This document shows positions 52,353 to 64,000 of a DNA stretch of 64,000 nt, one piece after another; within the stretch, counting starts at the first letter, position 1; each line of letters starts with the position of its first letter. The position numbers and the translations under genes are program-made. The stretch is from Epiperipatus broadwayi (taxonomy: Eukaryota > Onychophora > Udeonychophora > Euonychophora > Peripatidae). The notes below the pieces were generated by a model. It did no database searches and was not told the origin of the DNA. It saw only the letters and a program-made list of their open reading frames with translations. The DNA is taken from assembly GCA_028023455.1 (NCBI GenBank), contig JAQFVV010012446.1, positions 5,891,501-5,955,500 on the forward strand, read 5' to 3'.

Positions 52353-53360
52353 GTAAGATTGAAAATTATTTGTTTTTGTTTTTTAGGCATAAAAATATTT
52401 TATGTAGGTTGTTGCTTAAATGTTACTCTTTTTAAAAAAAAGTTGTTTGTCGATTAGCATTAATACCTGTTTAGTTGCTTTTTTTTACTATTGTAATCTG
52501 GTACATTAAACTATCTGTGTAGCATTTTTGTTAAAATTATGTTTAATTTTAAATTAATTAAGTAAAACTGTAACTAGTTGCATCGTTCACATTTTAAATC
52601 TAATATATTTTAAAGTTTAAAAAAAAAAAAGATTAAAAAGAAATTATCATTATTATATCGTGAAATTCAGAAATTCTATTTACGAAAGTATTAATTATCA
52701 GATACAAGTTTTTGGTTTTTGGATTCTGCCTTCTCTCCATTTAAGAAATAATTTAAAATTAATTTAAATTTGTTTTTTTTTTTAATTCTATTTTGTTAAT
52801 GCTCGAACAATTATAAATTAGTTGCAGCTTAGAAATATGACTTTATTATGATAATACCTATTTCAATTCTAAAAGTTTATATACATTAATAAAAATAATA
52901 AAAAATTGTCTCCCTTTTTATTTTTTCTCATTTTATTTATCCTGACCAAAACCTTTTACTCCATGAAAATTATGGCTTTTTGGGTTGTAAAAGTTTTGAA
53001 TCAATTTCCAAGATAGGATATTGGGGGGGAAATCAGTGCTAATATAGCCTACACTCTACTTGTAGAAAAGTGCCATCATCCACGTGGCAATAAGATACAA
53101 ATTGAACAAATGAAAAAGTACGTGATACGCTTCATATAGTTACTAAAAAATCAAAAATAATTATAACGCTATGTTTAAAAACTTGAAAATAATATAGTAT
53201 GTTTAGATAATAAATGTGATAAATATATATATAATTACAAAACAAATAATTCAATGAGTATGATCATTATAAGTATTCGGTTAAAAAAAATTAAAATAAT
53301 GGTGAGGGCAAATACAATTTTATCTTTAACTTAAATATTTAGGCAATGCTTATTATGTAC
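52353..53360. other. intron 14, first part
   Basis: AT-rich sequence. No continuation exon and no recognised repeat. Confidence 0.35.
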
Positions 53361-53364
53361 ATAC

Positions 53365-53695
53365 TTCCAGTTAACACTTTTTAGCAAAAACCTTTGTACA
53401 TATATGCATATACAATCTTACGTTTCAACTGTCCTGCAGTCTTCTTCAGGGCTATGATATAATGAACAAAATAAAATAAAATGCATAACCATATAAATAA
53501 TACCATAAAAAAATGTAAAAAATAAAAGTAATAAAAAAACAACATAAAATATAATAAAACTGAAATAAATATAATCAAACCCAAATAAAATAATCCAGTT
53601 AATATAAAATAAAATATACAATATCCTTTTGAATACAATTTATAGGATATTACAGCAAAAATAAAAAAAAGTGTGATTTTGGCAATATCCTTTTG
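53365..53695 (-). repeat. PLE-type terminal fragment, hammerhead-like
   Basis: + strand CACTTTTTAGCAAAAACCTT, TTACGTTTCAACTGTCCTGC and AGTCTTCTTCAGGG; inverted this is CTGAAGA, an extra A, GACTGCAGGACAGT, TGAAACGTAA. The far block (TTTATAGGATATTACAGCAA) is shared with 12163-12230. An A-rich insert with hydrophobic chance ORFs separates the two. Confidence 0.5.
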
Positions 53696-54214
53696 CTTAT
53701 TAAATATATATATATTTCTTTTGTTATTTATATTTTAAGAAATATATGAAGCTTAATGATTACATTTCCATTTGTTTAATTTATATTTTATTGCTCTATG
53801 AATGGTGGCTCCATCATACTTATCTGGTGCTTGACCACTCTTCCTCACGAATATTTGACTACAATTTATTAAACAGGTCGAGAATGAAATACCTTTTTTT
53901 TTTTTTTTTTGATAGTTTAAGGCAGATAATAACTTTTATTAAAATTAAGCAGAAAGCCACTTCAAACTATTCTTGATTATTATCTTTCCTTTTTTTTTTA
54001 CGGATAAGGAAACAAATCGGCAGCCTGTTTTATAAGTCACTTAAGATATATATGTATGGAACTAGGACACTAAACAAAGCAATATTTTAAACTAGATATT
54101 GTATAAGACAAAATGAAGTGGTGACATGATATTTTTAATATCGTACAAAAATATAAACCAACCATACATAGTAATTGTAAGAAACATGTAGACATAATAG
54201 GTACAATGAATACT

Positions 54215-54335
54215 AGCTTCTCATTGGTTACAATGTATTTTGTACAATAATGATTTTTTTAATTAAGCTTTCATGGGTTACAATGCATATTTAAACAATA
54301 ATGTTTTCTTTTTAATTAGACTTTAAATTAGATGC
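54215..54335 (+). repeat. ~55-bp imperfect tandem duplication
   Basis: TTCTCATTGGTTACAATG, then ACAATAATGATTTTTTTAAT is followed by TTTCATGGGTTACAATGCAT, then ACAATAATGTTTTC and TTTTTAATTA. Confidence 0.5.
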
Positions 54336-54764
54336 AGTGGGAAGTAGAATTATATTGTGATTAAATTAATCATAAGAAGAAGGTCAAATAATTGCATGAT
54401 TTGTTAAAAACAAGGAAAAGATTGGGGGGAGGGGGGATAACTATAAAATATTATTGGGGGAGGGGAGTGTGTATTTACAAACAACTGATTACTGTGATGG
54501 AGAAATAAATATAGCCAATCAAGTTTCAGATTCTTAACACATATACCAGTGTACATATTATCAGATTGATATCTCTGTACATATATTTTTTTAAAAAAGC
54601 CCTTCTTATCCATGTGAGTTAATGACTTAAAATGCCTGAATTTCTATATAAGAAATGTTATATATATTGTGATTAAGACTTATTTAAAATAACCTGTGTT
54701 GTCTATTTGTGTGTTATTACTAACAAGTTGTTTGTCTTTGTAAAGTTTAAATAACTTTTAAAAA

Positions 54765-54870
54765 TTTTTATACATTCAACATTCACTCATAGATGATGGA
54801 AATAGTCCAACATATCACATCTAATAACATACCATAATTACAAACCTTCAGACAAATACTAAGACTTATT
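54765..54870 (+). repeat. PLE-A terminal fragment
   Basis: TATACATTCAACATTCACTC, then ATGATGGAAATAGTCCAA and ACAAACCTTCAGACAAATAC match the 3' end and following block of PLE-A at 40000-40075, with divergence. Confidence 0.55.
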
Positions 54871-54874
54871 TAAT

Positions 54875-57540
54875 TTTACATCGTGAACTTATTTACAGTC
54901 ACATATACATACATGTGTTATCCTATTAATGTGATACATAATAAATATCACTTGAATGGAGACAATTTTTTTCACATTAGAATGCAATAGGAGATAGTAC
55001 ACTGAAAGGAATATATATATATAAGACTTAATTTTTATAAAGTTCTATAGAAGGTAGACCATTAACTTTTATAAACTTCTACAGTATGCATTAGTCAAAT
55101 AATGTTAATGTGTTGTATATTTAAATAGTGTTTAATTAATTAAATTTTATATATGCCCTCTATAGAAAATTTATAGAAACTTACGATCTTATATATGTCA
55201 GAGTTTGATGATAAATCAACTAACTTCTTGCAGGATAACATATTTCTGTCAATCAATTGATGTCACTAGCTTAAGCCTATTGTAAAAGAGACTTTAACTA
55301 AATTATCAATAAAATTTACATTAAAGTTTTAATACCAAATTGAATATTGCTAATTTATTTAATTAGAAACTCGGCTGCTATTTTCGGTGTGATCTAAACA
55401 GTTGATGATATCAGATTGGATTGACAGAAACACATATCTTCCAAGGGATTGACGGATTTTTTATTGAACATTGTTCCCTATATAGGACCCCATAAGCTTC
55501 CATAAATTTTTATAAAGGTCATAAATAAAAAATAATACTAATAGATTACATTTGTATATGTAGTAACTGACTATCGCACTGAGAAGCAAATGTAACACAT
55601 CAAATTTCCTATTCAAAGCACAGTTCTCGATTATAAGTTATCACCTATAAGTGTAAAACTTTTCAGACTAACCTCTCACTATCCACATATTTAAAAAAAT
55701 ATATAGCGAGCTAAATGTTTTAAAACATCTGAATTTCCAAACTAAAAATATACATTTTGCAATATCCACAGCTATTATATTTGCATGTTGTGGTCGGTTA
55801 TTTAAAACAGACATAATCTCTTATCTTTTCTTCTAAATGATTGCGCAGATACCGTTCTTGTTCTCATGTTCAAAACTCAGTTATTCAAATGTATTCATAG
55901 ATGTTACGTATCACATTTGATGTAATCTTATGCCGAGATATTAAATTTTCATAACTTGTTCACAGACATTCTCTATTACTAATTTCAACAGTACGTAAAT
56001 AACTTTTATTACTGCTTGAATACGTAACATTTAGGATTATAATCATATCCACAGAACACTCTCATTCCAAATATGTTCTTAGAACTATTTTGCAGGTAGA
56101 CTCATAATGAGTCAATAAACTTGCAAATACAATTTTGCTTTTCATTCTCTGTATTCAGAAACATTTATAAGGACAATTTGCAAACTTTTAGCAGTATAAT
56201 TGGAAAATTATAAGTATTGGGGTAAATGTCCATGTTCTGATTGAAATGTTAATGAAAAAAATATTTTTTGTCTTTGACATAAGGTAATTGTAGAATTATT
56301 TATTTATTTAACAATTATTTTATTTTTTTATTAGAAATAATAGAAAATATTATAATTTAAATATATAAGTTGTATGTTCATCTGTTTAGTTGTTAATAAC
56401 TTTTGCTAATTAGATAGACTCATTTTTCATAAATGTATTAAATTGTATGATGAAAATTTGTGTCTAAAATTTTTAAGATTAGCCATTTGCAAATCAAACT
56501 TCTGCAAACGTTTGTCAATAAATTTCAGACTGATTTCAGATTCTTATACTATGAATATCAAACTGCTTCTTTGTTTAATCATTCATAACAAAGGCTATTA
56601 TAAATTTTTATTTTATTTAAAAAATTTTCAATGGCATTCTTGGTTTTTTTTTCACGGCTGACATTTTAAATTTCACGTTAACTTTACACCACAAAGTAGC
56701 ATAGTAAATATACTTTTAAAAAAATTGAATTTGTGAATTGAGAGAAGGTCAGTATTTTTAAACGGTTTTTAGTAAAATTAATGAAAAAATAAGATTTATG
56801 TAAAAAGAAAGATTTGGAAATGATATCAATAAAAAAAAAGTAACTAAAACAAAGCAGGATGTAAATGTTGTGTTGACGTTATTCTGTATGTTTTTTTTTA
56901 ATATAATCTATTATCATATATTTAAAGCATTCATAAATATATTTATTTAAGAGTGTTACAAATCTTAATAAAATCATTGTACTATTTAAGTAATGTAATA
57001 TGATTCGTTATAATATATTGATCTTCGAACTTACGTTAATATATTGTTCAGAATAAACCAAAATCTGAACTAAATTTATATTGACTGAATATTCTTTCAT
57101 AAAGCTAGAATTTTTCTGGAATCATTTCTAATGGAAATTACTTAACAAACTGAAATATAAATTGTAATTTTATAAATAGACGAATATAGTTTTATCCAAA
57201 ATTTCAACCTTATTCAAAATAAGAAAAGTTAAGCTTGATATAATTTTAAGAAGTCTGAATGTAATACTATAGAAACCAAATTACAGTTATTAAAATGAAC
57301 AATGATTAACATTTTATTGAGAAAATCTTTAGAGTAATAAATTTTTTTTTTTTAAGTGAAAATTTTATTATGTTTTAATAAGTGTGAAGTCATTCTTAAA
57401 CTGTTTAGTCTGAACAAATGTTATCTTTTAGTCATATCTTTATCATGTACTATGGTATCATTAGATATATTACTAGTGATTAGTTCCTAGTCGGGCCAAG
57501 TTCAATTTCAGTTTCTGATTTTTTTTTATTTAAATATCTT
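54875..57540. other. intron 14, featureless stretch
   Basis: AT-rich sequence. The + ORF at 56443-56661 has no family features. No exon or shared repeat was seen. Confidence 0.35.
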
Positions 57541-57546
57541 CTTCAG

Positions 57547-57567
57547 CTAACGGGGGAAGTGGTCACG
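57547..57567 (+). other. MYO5: candidate 21-nt microexon of MYO5
   Basis: A T-rich tract and TATCTTCTTCAG precede CTAACGGGGGAAGTGGTCAC-G, followed by donor-like GTTAGT. It would add LTGEVVT in phase 0, the phase exon 14 leaves. GC content is 13 of 21 in an AT-rich intron. Class V myosin tails do have tiny alternative exons, but nothing here proves this one. Confidence 0.2.
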
Positions 57568-57949
57568 GTTAGTATTTTTTCATTTCTAATATAGCCTAAT
57601 GTCGCCCCTTGTATAATTTGCATTTAGTTAGTTATGTGTCAGCTTTTGTGTGTGATTGTGATTAAGAATAATTTTCGTAGATTACTCTTTTTTATATAAT
57701 TTTAGTTGTTAACAAATAACTTTAAGAAATCTGATATCCTTTTTGTAAAACAATACATATTGTTGCAGGAACTTTGCAAAATCAAAATTATATCACAAAA
57801 TATTTATGCATGTATATGGACGATCTTGGAATTAATAAAAAATTAGTGGAAAAATGGATAAATATTTCTAAGATGTCAAAACTTCTTCTACTCTTATTGT
57901 ATTGCTTCTATTAATTCAATATCTTTACAGACAAAACACTTCTTTTAAT

Positions 57950-58025
57950 ATTCTTTTCTCAATGTTTTATTTAATTTAGACAGTTTCGACTAGCTAGCAG
58001 ATTTCTTCAAGTCTAGAAAAGCAAT
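57950..58025 (-). repeat. PLE-type hammerhead-like remnant
   Basis: + strand ACAGTTTCGACTAGCTAGC, then AGATTTCTTCAAGTC; inverted: TTGAAGA, AATCTGCTAGCTAGTC, GAAACTGTC. The first core C is lost. Confidence 0.4.
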
Positions 58026-58480
58026 TTATATTACAATTATCTTTTACATAAATGTAATTAGTGCATACTTATATATTAAAATATAATTGTAATACTAGTG
58101 TTTTTTAATACCAAAAGAAGTAAATTAAATAACGCATTGAAAAACTTGTGTATTTGTAAAAATATTTAAATGTTATTAGTTATGCAATGCACATAACATT
58201 AAATGCATAAAATGAATTACATTTGAGTTTCCTTTTCAACTGTTGAATAAGCCGTTGTGAAATTATGTAAAATGTTGACATTTTTGTAAAACAGAGACTA
58301 AATACGTGTACATGTACATGGAACACCAGTAAAAGTTTTGAGCCTTCTTCTATTTGCTTAAAAATGTTAGTGATGCAAGCACACATGTGAAATTGACATA
58401 TTGAACATAAATCAGGATTAGCCCAAGTACCTGACTTTAAGAATGAAAATACTTTTCAAGAAGGTTAGTTATATGTATAA

Positions 58481-58626
58481 TCATATCATACCATTTACGC
58501 CTTTCTTAAACACTTTATCAATACTTTTATTTATATCAAGCTAACAGTTTCGACTGTCCTGCAGTTTGATATAAATAAAAGTATTGATAAAATGTTTAAG
58601 AAAGGTGTAAATGATATGATATGTTA
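58481..58626. repeat. palindrome with hammerhead-like loop
   Basis: 58481-58540 and 58566-58625 are inverted copies (TTAAACACTTTATCAATAC, TTTTATTTATATCAA). The loop of about 25 bases has ACAGTTTCGACTGTCCTGCA, the stem II plus GAAA part of the PLE core, without CUGANGA. Confidence 0.6.
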
Positions 58627-58629
58627 AAG

Positions 58630-61600
58630 TAGAAATCAATACATAGGAAAAGGAAGAAGAATGAGAAAATTATATATGTATAAATAATTCTATGTATTCT
58701 AATATTGCACTCACGTAAAAGTAATCACTCAGACTATTGAAAAATATGTATGTTGATAGATCGTTGTTCTGACTACTTTACAAATTCTCACAATTTTTAA
58801 TTCTTTTAAATAAATTCTTTGTCAGACAAGTTATCGTTAAGAAATGATTAGTAATTTTTATTAAAATGTATTTCATAGTCGCTACTGTCTTTTATATGTA
58901 CATTTAATTTTATTCATATTTCAATTTATTGCAGCTTGTGGGATGCGAATATTTGGGGAAAGTCTGGTATTTAAATTGCTAGAAAACTAATTATGGTGTT
59001 GTAACTGGGCTTTCAAAGTGATCATATTCCTTATACTCTTTTAAATATATATATTTTAAATCGGGTGTACAAGATGTTCCGACTAAAGATTCTAATTCAT
59101 TTCCAAAAAGGGAAGAAACCATTTGCATATAAAAGGGATACTTTTTATTTGAGAAGTTAGGCAATTGGGGACCCTTGTACTAATCTTCAGTGTTTGACAA
59201 ATTCTTTAAACCAAGAAAATTATGTCAACATCTTATGATAGCATACAAAAAAAAAAAAAGAGAAAAATGAAAAGAATGTATTCAAAAGATAGAGGAATAA
59301 AAGAATTACGTGAATATTCCATATTTATAAGATAGAAGGGTCTTTAATTATTAAGATCATTTTTTATTAATTTTGTTTGATATAATCTGATATCATTTTT
59401 GAATATAACTCCGATACCACATCATTACATAATTAACTTGGTGTTTAAACATAATCATCATGGTGAATTTTTCACACGTTATCTTCGATTTATTTTAATT
59501 AATAAAAATTCTTACTTATTTAAAAAAAATTTATGTTTGTAATGCCTATTTCGTGGAGCAATGAAGTCCAGATATGTTATTAAGATAATTTACAAAGCAC
59601 AATACTCAAAGAATCATTTAAATAAATTTGTAAATAATATCCTCCATTTATTTACAGGTTTATTGAAATGATTTTTGGGGGATTTTGCTTGTAAATTATC
59701 TTAATAATGTATTGGATATATTCAAGTTCTTGACATAGATTTATATTCTTAACATTACATATTTGATAAGCCGTAAAATCATTTATGTGTTCATAAAAAT
59801 CATTAGAATTTCACTTGTAATGTCATATTAAAAAAAATAAAGAAGAAATTTTTAAAATGTCTGTTATTTAATTACTTTTGTTTCATGAAACACTATACAA
59901 TTTTTTTTTTAATTGATACGAAAAAAAAATTTTTAACAATTACTTCATCATATTCTTAAATTTCTAAATAATTCTTAATTTTTTATAAAGGTAAAATATT
60001 CCAATTCAATAATATTAATAATTATTATTTTCTTATTTCTTTTTAAAATTGCAGGACTTAAATTTTTTTGTTTGTTAGTTTAATCAATGCTTATTTACGA
60101 ATAAATACAAAAAAATGTTCAAATCTGCCAAAGATATTTTCTCTTTATCTTCAGCAGCCTGAGAAATTCTGATATCTCATTAGAAATAAATTTGTTTTTT
60201 TTTAATGACAATTTAAGGGATACTAGATGGCAATAGAGTGGAAAGTTGTTTTTGTATTATCATATTGTTTAAATTGATAGTTTAGGGATTTGTTGTTGTT
60301 ATTTTTTTACGTCATGGTTCTTTTTCTAAAATAAAGTACTTAAGAAAGTTACTTTCTGATGAAAGTAAGACTTCATTACTCGTTGAAATGAAAAGTGATT
60401 CAAAACCGTATTGTCTTCTTATTAGGTTGTATACCACAAAATTAAATTTAAAAAAATCATAAAAAGATCTCTGATTCATGCTATACCAATCATATTTATT
60501 ATCTGACAATTTTTTTTTGACAATCGAAAACATAATGATCTAATTGCTTGAAATTCTTGATGGAATAAGTTGTCATTCAATGACTAAATATTTGCGCAAA
60601 AAGATTTTTCAGAAAATTTGGATATTTTATATCAATTTGCAGTGTACTACTGCTCTTTACTTTACGATTAACTGTATGACCATATCTGATTTTTGACAGC
60701 TCTTGATTTTTATTAACTTTGTTCAATCTGGTAAGTTAATATAATATTACTCCAAGTTCATCCATGTTATAGTAAATATTTACGTAAAAAGAAAATCTTT
60801 TGTTTCCTTTTTTTTTTTTACTTTTTACTGATATATCTTAGAGAATAAAAAATATGTTAATGAAGTTTTATCTAAAACTACAGCATAATACAATTTTGAT
60901 AAGAATATACTTTGATATTGATTACGATGTTATAAAGCATCAACCGCCTTAAAAGTAATTGATTTTTGATTTATTCTTGTTATGATGAAGCAATATGACA
61001 AAGCTTGTTAAAAATAAATGCTTGGGTATATACTATTAGTGATTTTGATATAGTATATCTTAAATTACAGTTGTAATCCAAATTATTTCTGCCATATATC
61101 TAATGCCCGATTAAAGATATTAATTTCAGCTTTTACATTTATAATTCAAAACATAGTATACACAAGTTTGCTATCTGATACTTGGACAGTTTGGGGTTTT
61201 TTCCTCAGCAATTTGATGAACTATCTCCATCAATATTTGCTTCAATTATGCTTATCAAATGTATAGTGTCAAAGAAATCCTAGCTGTAGTTGAATTTCAT
61301 GTTAAGCTTTGATTAATCAACTTCTAGTGACTGACGATGTTCTCCTGTTGTTAAAACTAATCAATTAAAATAGAATTATTCAATGTTAAAAGGTAAACAC
61401 TATTATGGCAGATTCTGATATTTCTCACCAAATGATAAATCAATTCTATGTAGTCTACCGGCAGAATACCAGCAACTTAGACTAAGAGTGTAATCAGTGC
61501 CCAACAAATTGGAAAATGTTGGAACAAAATGATTATGGAAAATATGGCACATTATTTCTCAAGTTACAGTCTGTTCCAGATAAAAAATAGTGCTGGAGGA

Positions 61601-62440
61601 ATCTCTCTGTTCATCTAAATTTAAAGAACTTTAAGCATTCTTTGGCATCATAAATTATGAAAAATTTATCTCCAAAGGTCACATAAACAATTATTTTTTT
61701 AATTATTGAAAAGATCAATAATGAATCTGAGAAAGAGAACATCAAGAGGCTTTTGGTTGAGAAACTTGATCATCAGATTAATAATTAATGTGTTTTGATT
61801 TTTACGTCACTGTGTTGTTCTAACTCATATGATAGATGAAACCAAGCGGCCAGTTCTTTTTGTTTTTAGATTGCTATCTTCGAGAAGGGAGGGGGTATAG
61901 TTAAAATTTTAAAAAAATTACAATAGTTTGTGTTTCATTATATTTACAATTAAATAGTAATACTTTTATGATATGATCTGGTCATAAATATATATCGGCT
62001 ACATTGAAGCGAGGCAAAACAAATACCTAAAAATATTTAAATGCAGATACTAGAGTTTGACCCTAAGCCCTGGATAGGCTTTTTTATTATTAAATACCTT
62101 ATTCGTGTGACTTGATATTTCTATCTTATTGATTAAACTATGATGACGGAAGGGCGCAATGAGCAGAACTATATATCTGTAAAATTCCCAATTTGATAAA
62201 TGAATTTCTTTTTTTTATGGCTAAGTAAAGTACAAATGGGATTGTTTTCAGTTGACAGATTAAAGTTTTGGCATCTTCAATTAATTGGAAATGAATGTTT
62301 TTATCAGTAAATGCAACAATAATTGTAAAATGGTTTAAAGCTTTTTCTCAAATTACCACAAAACATGAAAATGGAGAAAAAGTTTCAGTTTGCTATCAAA
62401 AATTTAAAGAATTAAAAAATTAAATGTGAGTAAAATAGTC
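58630..62440. other. intron 14 continued, no gene recognised
   Basis: AT-rich sequence. 61380-61790 holds scattered short open reads on the + strand (a DSDISHQMINQFYVVYRQNT segment, and KINNESEKENIKRLLVEKLD near 61705-61780) that look like a decayed mobile-element ORF. No family was recognised and no splice donor follows them. Confidence 0.3.
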
Positions 62441-62444
62441 AAAA

Positions 62445-62765
62445 CTCTCCATAGTGCCATTCAGTGCAAGCCAGGGTAATCAATGGGTGCCAGAAGGCTT
62501 GTGCATAAAATCCCTATCTAGGGTCTACTCATCAAATATCCCCAGACTAGTTTCTGGCATGTGCCCTTTGTCAGTGAGTAGCCTTGGATCTGAGAGCACT
62601 GCACCTAGATCTTAGGGATTTTATGCACAAACCTTCTGGCATCTATTGATTACTCTGGCTTGCACTAAATGGCACTACTGTATGGAGAGTTTTGCCTGTT
62701 TTAATAACAGTTATGAGTCAGCATAAGAAATGGTGATCATGTGATGGTTAGTGGTTTAAATATAA
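62445..62765. repeat. hammerhead retrozyme-like repeat (family B), hairpin copy
   Basis: Two roughly 80-bp arms (62450-62527 and 62608-62690) are inverted: CTCTCCATAGTGCCATTCAG, TGCAAGCC, GTGCATAAAATCCCTA and reverse. A minus-strand hammerhead (62538-62583) lies in the loop. 62690-62765 continues as the + body (ACAGTTATGAGTCAGCATAA, GATCATGTGATGGTTAGTGG). Confidence 0.65.
62538..62583 (-). ncRNA. hammerhead ribozyme relic, family B
   Basis: Minus strand: GGCTACTCA, CTGACAA (G8 changed), a hairpin built on GGCA...TGCC, GAAA, CTAGTC with predicted cleavage between 62545 and 62544, then TGGGGATATT. Confidence 0.55.
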
Positions 62766-62769
62766 CTTA

Positions 62770-63940
62770 CTGAACAAGAACTAGAGATGACAGAGCAAGA
62801 ATCAGTTCTGAAACTTACTTAAACTTGATTTCTCAACAGAGACCAACAACTATCATCCTGCCCTAGTTGTCTTATGGAGGAAAATATTGAGAATGCCTAA
62901 AATGACAGATAGTAAAAGGATTAAACTACAAAAGAAAATTCCTGTTTTTAAAAAATGCTACTTAAGCATCGAGGAATATAAAAGATTTCTTCTGACATGT
63001 TTATTTTTTTATTACTGAGTAAAAAACAATCCATGATTGCATAAATGTAAGCAATTTTCTGCCAGTGTGACAGCAGGGGTGGATTATAATGTAAAACAGC
63101 ATCATCATGTTGCCATATTTATTTTAAATTATATGTTTTAATATCTTGTAATCTTAAAATAAAGCATGGTTCTTAAGCTTATATGTGAAATTAGAAATTA
63201 TCAGAGATAAATGAAATGGAGATAGTAGCTGCCGCTTGAAAATACTGCACTACACTGAGATGATAATTAAGGCTTATCTAAAAAATAGTTAATGGCCAAT
63301 TAGAAAAAGATATTAATGATAGTGCAAATGCAGATTTAATGAAAATTATCCAGGAAATATGATAATTCCCCAAGACAAAATTTTAATTTCAGTGAGACTT
63401 TAAATTAAAGTAATCCTGCACAGTTTTTTTTTTTTCTAAAAAGCTTCTAATTTCAAAAGAAAGCATAAAATTTGATTACAGTGATAAAAAAAAAAAATTA
63501 TTGTTAGTTTAGAGCAGCAAAAATTCCCAAGTTTTGCAAAGCTTTGCTAAATCTTTATCCCTAGTTATTTGTAAGTGTAATATATTGAAAAAAACAAAAA
63601 ATGTTAGAAAAAATGATTCACTTTATAAATGTGCTTTTAAACTTAAAAGTAAAATTACTATCAGCAAATTTTATCTCGGGGGGAGGGGGGAGAGATCCAT
63701 TTTGTAAGCGTGCTTTTAAGTTTGAACATCAAATTGCTATTTGAAGTTTTATCTTATAAAAATTATCTGCAAATAAAGCGAGGCAAACATTTGATTGGTT
63801 TTTAAGGGAAAAATATGGTTGACATCATTAAATAGATATTAACTTTTAATACAATATTTATATTTTTATTGATTGCTGAAATCGATGTATTACTGTCATT
63901 GTATGAAAATCAGTACCACTGTTATACCTTATTAACAGAA
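62770..63940. other. intron 14 to near window end
   Basis: AT-rich sequence with short Lys/Ile-rich open reads (near 62905-62990 and 63299-63365) that may be mobile-element debris. No splice-bounded exon. Confidence 0.3.
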
Positions 63941-63944
63941 CTTA

Positions 63945-64000
63945 TGGCTGGCGTGTTTAGTTCAGTGCTTGAGTGACAGAATCTGGACCTTAGCATGCAC
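63945..64000 (+). repeat. tRNA-derived SINE, cut by the window end
   Basis: TGGCTGGCGTGTTTAGTTCA, then GTGCTTGAGTGACAGAATCT resembles the 5' part of the SINE at 51370. Only the A-box side is visible. Confidence 0.45.

Noticed and set aside
51370-51470. Genuine tRNA gene
   Set aside because: Same reasons: SINE copies elsewhere share the sequence beyond the tRNA-like part.
53381-53638. Hydrophobic minus-strand ORFs that could look like membrane proteins
   Set aside because: They arise from an A-rich repeat on the + strand inside a PLE-type fragment. Phe/Tyr/Leu/Ile-only composition, no family features.
61700-61800. Coiled-coil-like read KINNESEKENIKRLLVEKLD as a further MYO5 exon
   Set aside because: No GT donor follows before a stop and the sequence does not match the expected medial-tail segment.
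1-64000. CRISPR arrays, bacterial operons, ribosome binding sites
   Set aside because: The window is an intron-rich eukaryotic gene. Tandem repeats seen are transposon-derived and have no CRISPR-like spacing.

Overview
This is an AT-rich window of eukaryotic, almost certainly metazoan, DNA. Almost all of it is intron. The one host gene that can be supported is a class V myosin (MYO5) on the + strand. Fourteen exons between 4498 and 52352 splice in frame into 771 codons. They cover loop 2, the C-terminal motor and actin-binding region, the SH1/SH2 helices, the converter, six IQ motifs and the proximal coiled-coil tail. The N-terminal motor exons lie before base 1 and the cargo-binding globular tail lies after base 64000. 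The protein looks arthropod-like and possibly chelicerate, but that is inference only.

Layout. 1-4497 is an upstream intron with mariner, Penelope and LINE remnants. 4498-13432 holds exons 1-4, the end of the motor and IQ1-2; intron 3 appears to be a GC-AG intron. 13433-23346 is a 9.9 kb intron packed with Penelope-like elements (PLEs), tRNA-derived SINEs, LINE pieces, a mariner relic and tandem arrays carrying hammerhead-ribozyme motifs. 23347-28325 holds exons 5-8 (IQ3-6 and the start of the coiled coil) plus a hAT MITE and a palindromic PLE fragment. 28326-40664 holds exons 9-10, a second PLE family with GIY-YIG remnants, a LINE copy and the best PLE copy (37.87-40.06 kb: reverse transcriptase, GIY-YIG endonuclease, tRNA-like segment, hammerhead-like segment). 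40665-52352 holds exons 11-14, a fold-back element, hAT and Tigger-like DNA transposons and a SINE. 52353-64000 has no convincing exon, apart from one 21-nt microexon candidate.

The most interesting signal is hammerhead ribozymes. Two dispersed families rebuild a complete type I hammerhead: stem I, the CUGANGA core, a stem II hairpin, GAAA, a minimal stem III and a cleavage nucleotide. One family forms a direct repeat whose predicted cleavage sites are 415 nt apart (22446-22860), as expected for a nonautonomous retrozyme-like element. Several palindromic PLE terminal fragments carry the same core in more decayed form. The ribozymes probably belong to the PLE machinery that populates these introns.

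Limits: exon calls come from reading frame, splice consensus and remembered myosin V family features, not from alignment. Repeat boundaries are approximate.
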